Assembly: GCF_020740795.1 (NCBI RefSeq)
Contig: NC_067295.1
Coordinates: 3,100,501-3,164,500 of the forward strand
From: Apus apus
Taxonomy: Eukaryota; Chordata; Aves; Apodiformes; Apodidae
Reading direction: 5' to 3'
DNA length: 64,000 nt
Shown: piece by piece, positions 58,101-64,000 of the stretch
Layout: each line of letters starts with the position of its first letter
Numbering within the stretch: the stretch's first letter is position 1
Translations under genes and position numbers: made by a program
The notes under the pieces: model-generated
Told to the model about the DNA's origin: nothing
Seen by the model: only the letters and a program-made list of their open reading frames with translations
Database searches by the model: none

Positions 58101-59300
58101 TGGAGCCAGACAGATGGATGCCCAGAGGAGAGAGCAGGATTCAGGGTTTAAAGCCATCAAGCCCTGGGTTCCCCACTGGATCCAGGCTGGGACCGAGCGG
58201 TGCCTGCGGAGGCTCCCACCCTCCTGCCTTGCACTGAGTGGAGTCCCAGATATGGGGGGTTGGATGTGGCCCCTCGAGCCAGCCAGGCTGGCTGTTTAGG
58301 GGTCCAGAGTCCCCCACCCAGCCCTGCCTGGGGAATATCTGCAAGAGGAGCCACTAGCCAGGGAAGGCTTGGATGCCCTCAAGTCACCCTGTGTCTAATA
58401 GGGGTGAAACCCATGGTTTAGAAATCCGTACGTGGGTAAAAAACACCCTCATGGATGGAGGGAAAGTTGCCCAGGCTGTCTCAGGTACTGTCTCTGTGCC
58501 CTGCCCCACCTGTGCCAAGTTTTCTCATTGGGAAAAATAAAAGGACACAAATTATCCACTGGAAGAAATCCTCAGTGCTCAACTACAGCACAGAGAAGAG
58601 GATGAGGCTTCCACAGGGCTGGAAAAGATCACGAGGATGGTCCAGTGCGCACACACACAGAGGCTTCAGCTTGTCCCAGCCTTAAATCATGTCCCACTAA
58701 GCAGAGATTTCCTCTTGTCCAGAGATGCCAAATGCCTGTGAGTTCATACCCTTCTCCTAAAATTGGGCCAATGGTTAATTACACTCCCAGTCGGGTTATC
58801 AGTGGCTGGATCCCATGGCTGCTTCCTGCCATTGGACCTCGCTCTGCTTTAGCAGGGAAAATCCAGCACTTTTGTTCCCACACGTGGGCTCCCCCCAGCC
58901 TTTTAGCTGGGCCCTGCAGAGTGGATCCCTCTGCAATGGGAAGGGCTGCCTGTCCTGCTGAATCCCTCCTCACCATGAGCGTCAGCATCCCAGAGAAAAA
59001 CATTATCCCGTGCAAAACCAGGTCCCTGCAGCTCCTTCCATCACCAGCCCCCTTGGCCACCACCCCTGAGCTGCCAGGCTCAGCTGTCGGATGTCTGCTC
59101 TGCTGACTCCCTATAATGCAAGTTCTACAAATGAAAATGTCACATGGCAGTAAATTAAATACTTTGGAGAAACCCATTATAATGCAGCAACACAATTAGC
59201 TTTATCAGCCAGCCCAGAGTCATGCCAAAACCCAAAGCCGACTCACTTGACAGGAGCTGCCATCCATGTAACCAAGCTAATGACCTTCATTATATTTTTA
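55141..59300. other. upstream DNA, no gene recognised
   Basis: This GC-rich to average sequence lies upstream of MPRIP. It holds a small (GGCACCAGT)n repeat at 56244-56274, a T-run near 56730-56742 and a few factor-site-like motifs (TGAGTCAGCG near 57657; GGTTAATTAC at 58773-58782). Open frames of up to about 400 codons occur on both strands of the same DNA (56665-57891), but they lack known domains, so they are not called as genes. Confidence 0.7.
56244..56274. repeat. 9-bp tandem repeat (GGCACCAGT)n
   Basis: About 3.4 copies of the 9-bp unit GCACCAGTG are seen with no mismatch, in non-coding DNA upstream of MPRIP. Confidence 0.9.
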
Positions 59301-59311
59301 ACTTCTAATTT

Positions 59312-59520
59312 TTGGCTGACAGTCTCCCCAATTACCCAGCCCATAACCTGCCCAGGGACTCCAGTCAGCCTACCTGGTCTGTAATTCCCAGGGTCAGCCC
59401 TTTTATCCCCTTTAGACTCCCACTGGCCGCCCTCCAACCCTCTGGAATTTCCCCAGGGTTTATAGTGTTAAAAATTAACAGCAGAGCTCCTCAGCAGCCC
59501 GTGAGTCCCTTCCTGCCAGA
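59312..59520 (-). mobile_element. degenerate CR1/L2-like LINE reverse-transcriptase fragment
   Basis: Read on the minus strand, the frame contains KGDKRADPGNYRP and LTGVPGQVM. These resemble the DPGNYRPISLTSVxGKVME segment of CR1-clade and L2-clade reverse transcriptases. It is a short internal piece without the catalytic YADD region and is clearly a dead fossil. The assignment rests on motif recognition by eye. Confidence 0.6.
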
Positions 59521-59960
59521 GTCCTGCCAGAAACACCTCTTGTCCTGAAAAAATCCAGTCATGTCAGAGGTGGGAACTGGGAGTTGTTCCTGCCAGGTTA
59601 AAAACTCCACGTTATCCGATTAGCTGCGCTGGCCAAAGATTGTTCTTTGACTCATCTTCCTTATCTGCCACCCACGCTTTACACCTCAGCACACAGCCCT
59701 GGTGCTGAAGCCTCCTTTCCCTGCCCCTTCACTGAGCATTTATAGGGTTTTCTCCTGGCTTCTGTGCCAGCCCTCAGCCAGGCCAGGTCTTTCCAGTCTG
59801 GCTGTCCTTGCATTCCAGCTGGTTACTGGTTTAGGGAGCTGGCCCTGGGCAGAGTGTCATTTCCAGCAGCACTTTCCTCTCCTGATCTGCTCCAGCTTTT
59901 GGCAAAGTGCCTGTTGCAGTGTCACCCTCGATGGTGACCAGAGGCTGGACCAGCTCTACT
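59521..59960. other. non-coding DNA between two LINE fragments
   Basis: No gene was recognised. The segment 59595-59690 has a conserved-looking texture (GTTATCCGATTAGC, ATTGTTCTTTGACTCA, CTTATCTG). It may be regulatory, but this is untested. Confidence 0.5.
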
Positions 59961-59964
59961 CTGG

Positions 59965-60352
59965 AGAGAGGTGGGGTGTTCAGCCTGGAGAGGAGAAGGC
60001 TCCAGGGAGACCTTAGAGCACCTTCCAGTGCCTGAAGGGGCTGCAGGAAAGCTGGGGAGGGACGTGGGACAAGGGCAGGGAGTGATGGGATGAAGGGAAA
60101 TGGTTTTAAGCTGAAAGAGGGAGATTTAGATTGGTTATTAGGAAGAAATTCCTCCTGTGAGGATGGTGAGACATTGGCCCAGGTTGCCCAGAGAAGCTGT
60201 GGCTGCCCCATCCCTGGCAGTGTTGAAGGGCAGGTTGGATGGGGCTTGGAGCAGCCTGGGCTGGTGGGAGGTGTCCCTGCTCATGCAGGGGGTTGGGACT
60301 GGATGAACTTTAAGGTCCCTTCCAACCCAAACCAGCCTGGGATTCCATGATC
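59965..60352 (+). mobile_element. CR1 LINE 3' end, well preserved
   Basis: The plus strand follows the CR1 3' end closely. Landmarks are TTCAGCCTGGAGAGGAGAAG, CTCCAGGGAGACCTTA, GGTTTTAAGCTGAAAGAGG, TTAGGAAGAAATTC, CAGGTTGCCCAGAGAAG and GGTCCCTTCCAACCCAAACC, ending near a degraded terminal ATTCCATGAT repeat. It is 5'-truncated, as nearly all CR1 copies are. It is less diverged than the other copies in this window, so probably younger. Confidence 0.93.
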
Positions 60353-62860
60353 CTTGGGATGATGCGGTGCTGCAGCCCCAGGGGGCAGTGGCAGGATGAG
60401 GCCGTGGTGCAAAGAGGGGAATGGAGCCCTGTGGGGTTTACGGGGGCTCTGAACCCCTCCTCACATCAGGCTCTGGGGCCGGGCTGGCCCCGGGGGGCGG
60501 GCAGGAACCAGCCTGGGGGGCAGCCCGTCCTTGGCACAGAGGCTCGGCTGGGAGAGGGGCTGGAGCGGCGGCTCGCAGCGTGTCGGGGCTGCGATGGCAG
60601 CCAGGGCGCCCAGCAGCCGGGCTGGGCTGGCCGAGGCTGCCATCTCCTGGGGAGAGACCCCAACAGCCGGGAGCCGGGCTCGTGGTACCCCCGGGCTGCA
60701 GCACCGGGGGGGGCTGGAGCTGCCGGGCGGTGCCCTGGGACCCCCGGCTGGGCTGCAGGGCAGGCAGGGGCTGCTCCAGGCATGGCCACCATCAGGCGGT
60801 GGGCTCTCCACCCACAGCGTGGCCGTGGCTCCGCAGCTGGCTGCGGCGGCAGGTCCTGTGCGGACACGGGTGCGGTGGCCGCGGCTCCCGGCGAGCCCGT
60901 GGCTTTGGTCACGGAGCAGCTGTGGGTTCGGTGAGGAGCCGGGTGGTGGTGGCGGGAGGCGGAGGACAGGCAGGCGGGAGAGGGGACGGGTGCATCCTGA
61001 CCCCAGCGCGTTCGAGAGCACGTGTCCGTGGGGATTTGGGGTGAAAGAGATGAGTCCTCAGCAGCTGCCCTCGGAGCCACCTGTGCTCAGCCCGGCCCCG
61101 CATTTGATGGTTTCGACCCGAAATGACTCCTATTCCCTCCCCTCCCGCCCCGGGCCCCATTTTTCAGGTCCCGGAGGGAGCACGTGTGTGAGCAAACGCC
61201 TTGGCCAAGGCTCAGCCCTGCCTGAGCAGCGGGACGGCAAAAGGCAGAGGGGCCGAGGGGAGGCTGGGGGGAAGATACCCCTGCAAAGCTGCCCAAAGGG
61301 AAGGAGAAGCATCCCAAAAAAGTTTTCAGAGACAAATATCATGTCTGCCTGTTACCTGCACCTCCCCTTGCAGCAATGGCACTGCGGGAAGAGCCCAGAG
61401 GAAAAAAAAAGATGGTGTTTTTGGGATAAAATGGCTCTATCACCACAGAAAGATGGTGGCACATCTAGAGCCATATGCAGATGGGTGGTGAAGGATGCCA
61501 GATGCCATGAGGGGGATGCTGTGGGATGCACCACACTGGGAGGCTGCACAGGGAGCTGCCAGTTAATGCTCTCCCACCAGCAGCACCCAACAAAGGAAGG
61601 ATTTAACCCATGAACCCAGAGCAAAGTGCTGGTGGCTGTTGCCTGATCCCTGCCTGTGTCCCAGAGCACAGGGATGACCCCAGGCAGAGCAGGCTGGCAG
61701 CCACCACCTTGGCTGTGAGATGGCAGCTTATGGGGGACCACGTTTGGAGATGCTGAAGAGCCACACATGGTCCTCAGAGGTTGTGGGAGAGAGCGATGCT
61801 GCTGGGTTGAGGAGATGGAGCTCTGGTCACAGCACACACCAAGAATTTTCAAGCTGAAATCACACTGCCTGATCTCTGCTCAGCGAGGAGGGACAAACCA
61901 CCCCCAAGTACTTCTCACTTCCCTCTTGAGGGCACACCAGGGTGGAAACTGCAAGTCTTCTGCTGCTATTTACAGAGGCAGGTTTCCCCTGCAAAACCCC
62001 GAGAGCTGGAGGCAGGGCTGTGGCCATGGGGCCAGGCTCTGCCAGGCTCAGGCAGTGCAGGTGATGCCAAAATCCTGGTTTCCTTTGCCATCACGTGTAG
62101 CTTCCACAGGCCAATGGGCTGTAGGATCTGCCACCTGCATGGGGCACAGTGCCAGTGGGGTGAGTCTGCCCATGGATGGCCACCAGTTCCATGCAAAGGT
62201 GCATCTTCCCCCCAAACCCTTGCACCACGCAACACCCACTTCCAGCCATGCCTCTGCCTTCCTGCTCCCTCCTGGGACTCTCCACATGTCTTCCCAGCAG
62301 GAGACTCAAGCCCAGCAATGATCCCATCCTTTGCATCAGATGCATGAGCAGAGCCCTGGCACAGCACTGCTGCTGTGGTGTCCCTGTGGCCACGGTGTGC
62401 TGCCCTCTCCTGGTCCTCACTCCAAGCCCCATGGTCCATCAGATGGTGCCAGTGCTGATTCCCTCCCTCCTGCAGGAGCTGGGACATCGTGGGCCACGAT
62501 GGCTGAGCAGCCACAAGGTGCTGGGTTCCTCTGCTTCGGGCTTTGCTCCCCACAAGCTGGTTCAGCCTCCAGTGTCCCTGCAATGGACAGAGCTCTGCAC
62601 CCTGCCTGTAGCCTTTTGGTCTCTCTCAGTTGCAGATCTCCATGGTGAGCACAAAGTAGGAGTTTTTGAACTGAATGGAAAAAACCCTTTACGCTGATGT
62701 TTATAGAAAGTATCAGGTATTGCTTCTTCCTTCCTCCTTCAGCTGCCCCTGCTGAGCTGAGTCATTGTCTTGCCCTGGGGGAGAAACTTCCCAAAATGAA
62801 CTTACTGCCAGTGGGAAATGGGGAAACCAGTAACTGCACAGGATGACTTAGCTTTCACTG
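60353..62860. other. non-coding DNA, no gene recognised
   Basis: This stretch is GC-rich at 60440-61030 and average to the right. A plus-strand open frame (60531-61613) and overlapping minus-strand frames lack domains and are regarded as chance. No RNA gene or repeat family was recognised. Confidence 0.65.
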
Positions 62861-62861
62861 G

Positions 62862-63050
62862 ACAGAACGACAGAATCAGTCATTCTGGTTGGAAAAGACT
62901 TTTAAGATCATCGAGTCCAACCATAACCTAACTCTGCCAACCATAACCTAACCCTACCAAGTCCAATGCTTGACCATTTCCCTCACCACATCTATATGTC
63001 TTTCAAACATCTCCAGGGATGGTTATTCAACCACCACCCTGGGCAGCAGG
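62862..63050 (-). mobile_element. CR1 LINE fragment with an internal tandem duplication
   Basis: Plus-strand landmarks GGTTGGAAAAGACTTTTAAG, ATCATCGAGTCCAACC and CTTTCAAACATCTCCAGGGA match the reverse complement of a CR1 3' end of the TCCAACCATAACCTAA type. The CCAACCATAACCTAACTCTG unit occurs twice in tandem (about 62918-62957) with small differences. It is a truncated, diverged copy on the minus strand. Confidence 0.85.
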
Positions 63051-63439
63051 GAAAAGATGGGTGCACAGAGTGATGCTTGGTCCTGGCCAGAAGCAGGATC
63101 AGCTGTGGCTGCTCCAGCAGGCGAGGGTGGCCCTCGGTGCCGTGCAGCACTGGTGGGATGTCACCCGTGGGGCTCTGAAGCCATGACACAGAGCCCCGAC
63201 AAGGGGGACTTGCTCCTCTCCACCTGCAGCCACAGGCAGTGACATCTCTTGCAGCTGCATTGCCTCTTGCTCTGACATAGCTCCTCCACCTCAGCAAAGC
63301 TCAGGGAAACAACACCCGACGGGGTCACTGTGGCTCTGCTGTCCCCGGGTAGGCAGGCAATGCCGGGGCAGGGCTGCAGAGCCCCCACCCCTGCAAACCC
63401 CTCTGACACGTGGCTGCCCAGCCCAGGACACCCTTCCCT

Positions 63440-63645
63440 TGGTGAGCCAATGTAGCACGCTGTGTGTGCAGCTCATTTGCATGGAAGGGATGAGGGGAAC
63501 CCCCCGGAAATGCAGAGCCCAGGCACTAATCAAATCTATCTCTAATAATAAACCCCTCGAGCAATGCGGGCGCTCAGGGCTGGAGCTCGCAGCGCCATGG
63601 CAGGAGCTGAGGGGGACTAGACAACCGGGAGAGACAAACGTGAGT
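63440..63645 (+). promoter_or_regulatory. speculative plus-strand promoter / first exon of the next gene
   Basis: A perfect octamer ATTTGCAT (63475-63482), a TATA-like AATAATAAA (63544-63552) and a consensus donor AAAC|GTGAGT (GT at 63640-63641) follow in the order expected of a promoter and non-coding first exon on the plus strand. The ATG between them (63597-63599) meets a stop after seven codons. In mammals the B-cell gene TNFRSF13B lies divergently upstream of MPRIP, and octamers are common in B-cell promoters. That link is inference only, since no TNFRSF13B coding exon is visible. Confidence 0.2.
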
Positions 63646-64000
63646 TACCCCATGGAGGGGCTGTGGGGGTAGAGGGGGGTGAGGGCTTGTCCCTGCCAGG
63701 GCTCAGTGCTGTGGTGACATTTCCAGAGTGCTGGCAGGGAGCAGAGGGTGGTCCTGGCTCTTGCTGGAGAAGCTGAGCCACGACATAGGGCTTCAAGCCT
63801 GCTGAGGACAGACAGTGTTGTGGGGCTGGAGATGAAATGGCTGCTTAATGCTTTGGATGAGGGGTCCATAGGGGAGTTTGGGGTGCTGGTCCCTGGTGGG
63901 TGCAGAGACAGAGATGGAAAATGCATGGCTGCAAACCCGCTGCACTGTGTTGGGAGAACCACATGCACCTCGAGACTCCCTAAGGAAGGGAGCTCAGCCA
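63646..64000. other. window end, nothing recognised
   Basis: This non-coding-looking sequence follows the possible donor at 63640. No exon with recognisable protein similarity, repeat or RNA gene was seen. Confidence 0.6.

Noticed and set aside
60531..61613. A 360-codon plus-strand open frame
   Set aside because: It has no recognisable domain; other frames over the same GC-rich DNA are equally open on both strands.
55141..64000. TNFRSF13B (expected neighbour by mammalian synteny)
   Set aside because: No cysteine-rich repeat or transmembrane exon fitting the receptor was seen in any frame. Only a speculative promoter is reported at the right edge.
1..64000. CRISPR arrays, operons, bacterial promoters, tRNA or rRNA genes
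   Set aside because: The window is vertebrate nuclear DNA. No such element was seen, and open frames beginning at GTG or TTG have no meaning here.

Overview
The window is vertebrate genomic DNA, most likely from a bird. The evidence is (i) split exons with GT-AG introns of a vertebrate cytoskeletal gene, (ii) several CR1 LINE fragments of the type that dominates bird genomes and no mammalian-type repeats, and (iii) a compact, GC-rich layout with a very GC-rich promoter. Other CR1-rich sauropsids cannot be excluded.

About 85% of the window is one gene on the minus strand: the 5' part of MPRIP (myosin phosphatase Rho-interacting protein, also called p116Rip or M-RIP). Exon 1, with the start codon, is at 54250-54131. 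Twelve more coding exons run leftwards to 710, and the gene continues beyond base 1. The 13 exons join in frame with no stop, giving residues 1-604 of the long splice form. These cover a short N-terminal leader, PH domain 1 (about residues 44-150), a basic KKKRKV stretch, a Ser/Pro-rich linker, and PH domain 2 (about residues 499-596). The C-terminal coiled coil, known in mammals to bind RhoA and the myosin phosphatase subunit MYPT1, lies outside the window. Exon 7 has two donor sites in the same phase; the choice adds or removes 119 residues.

Layout from left to right: 1-20939 holds exons 13 to 4, short introns and one small CR1 tail. 20940-40877 is the 20-kb intron 3, with a CR1 fragment, a hairpin, a 30-base A run and two CpG-rich or conserved-looking patches. 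40878-43167 holds exons 3 and 2. 43168-54130 is intron 1, with a GC patch just upstream of exon 2, a homeodomain-type site cluster near 51.5 kb, a GC-rich stretch from 52.0 kb and a roughly 140-bp-period minisatellite next to exon 1. 54131-54840 is exon 1 and the CpG-island promoter with CCAAT and GC boxes. 54841-55140 is a 300-bp array of exactly 60 in-register pentamers (mostly CGGCT). 55141-64000 is upstream DNA in which no gene was recognised; it holds three CR1 pieces, and at the far right a speculative plus-strand promoter or first exon. In mammals the upstream neighbour of MPRIP is TNFRSF13B, transcribed divergently, but none of its coding exons was seen.

Most open frames in the GC-rich half lack splice or domain support and are taken as chance. 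Nothing here looks like a wholly new biological system. The points most worth checking are the alternative exon 7 donor, the length-invariant pentamer array beside the promoter, the internal GC-rich patches as alternative promoters, and a few intronic and upstream stretches that look like conserved regulatory DNA.
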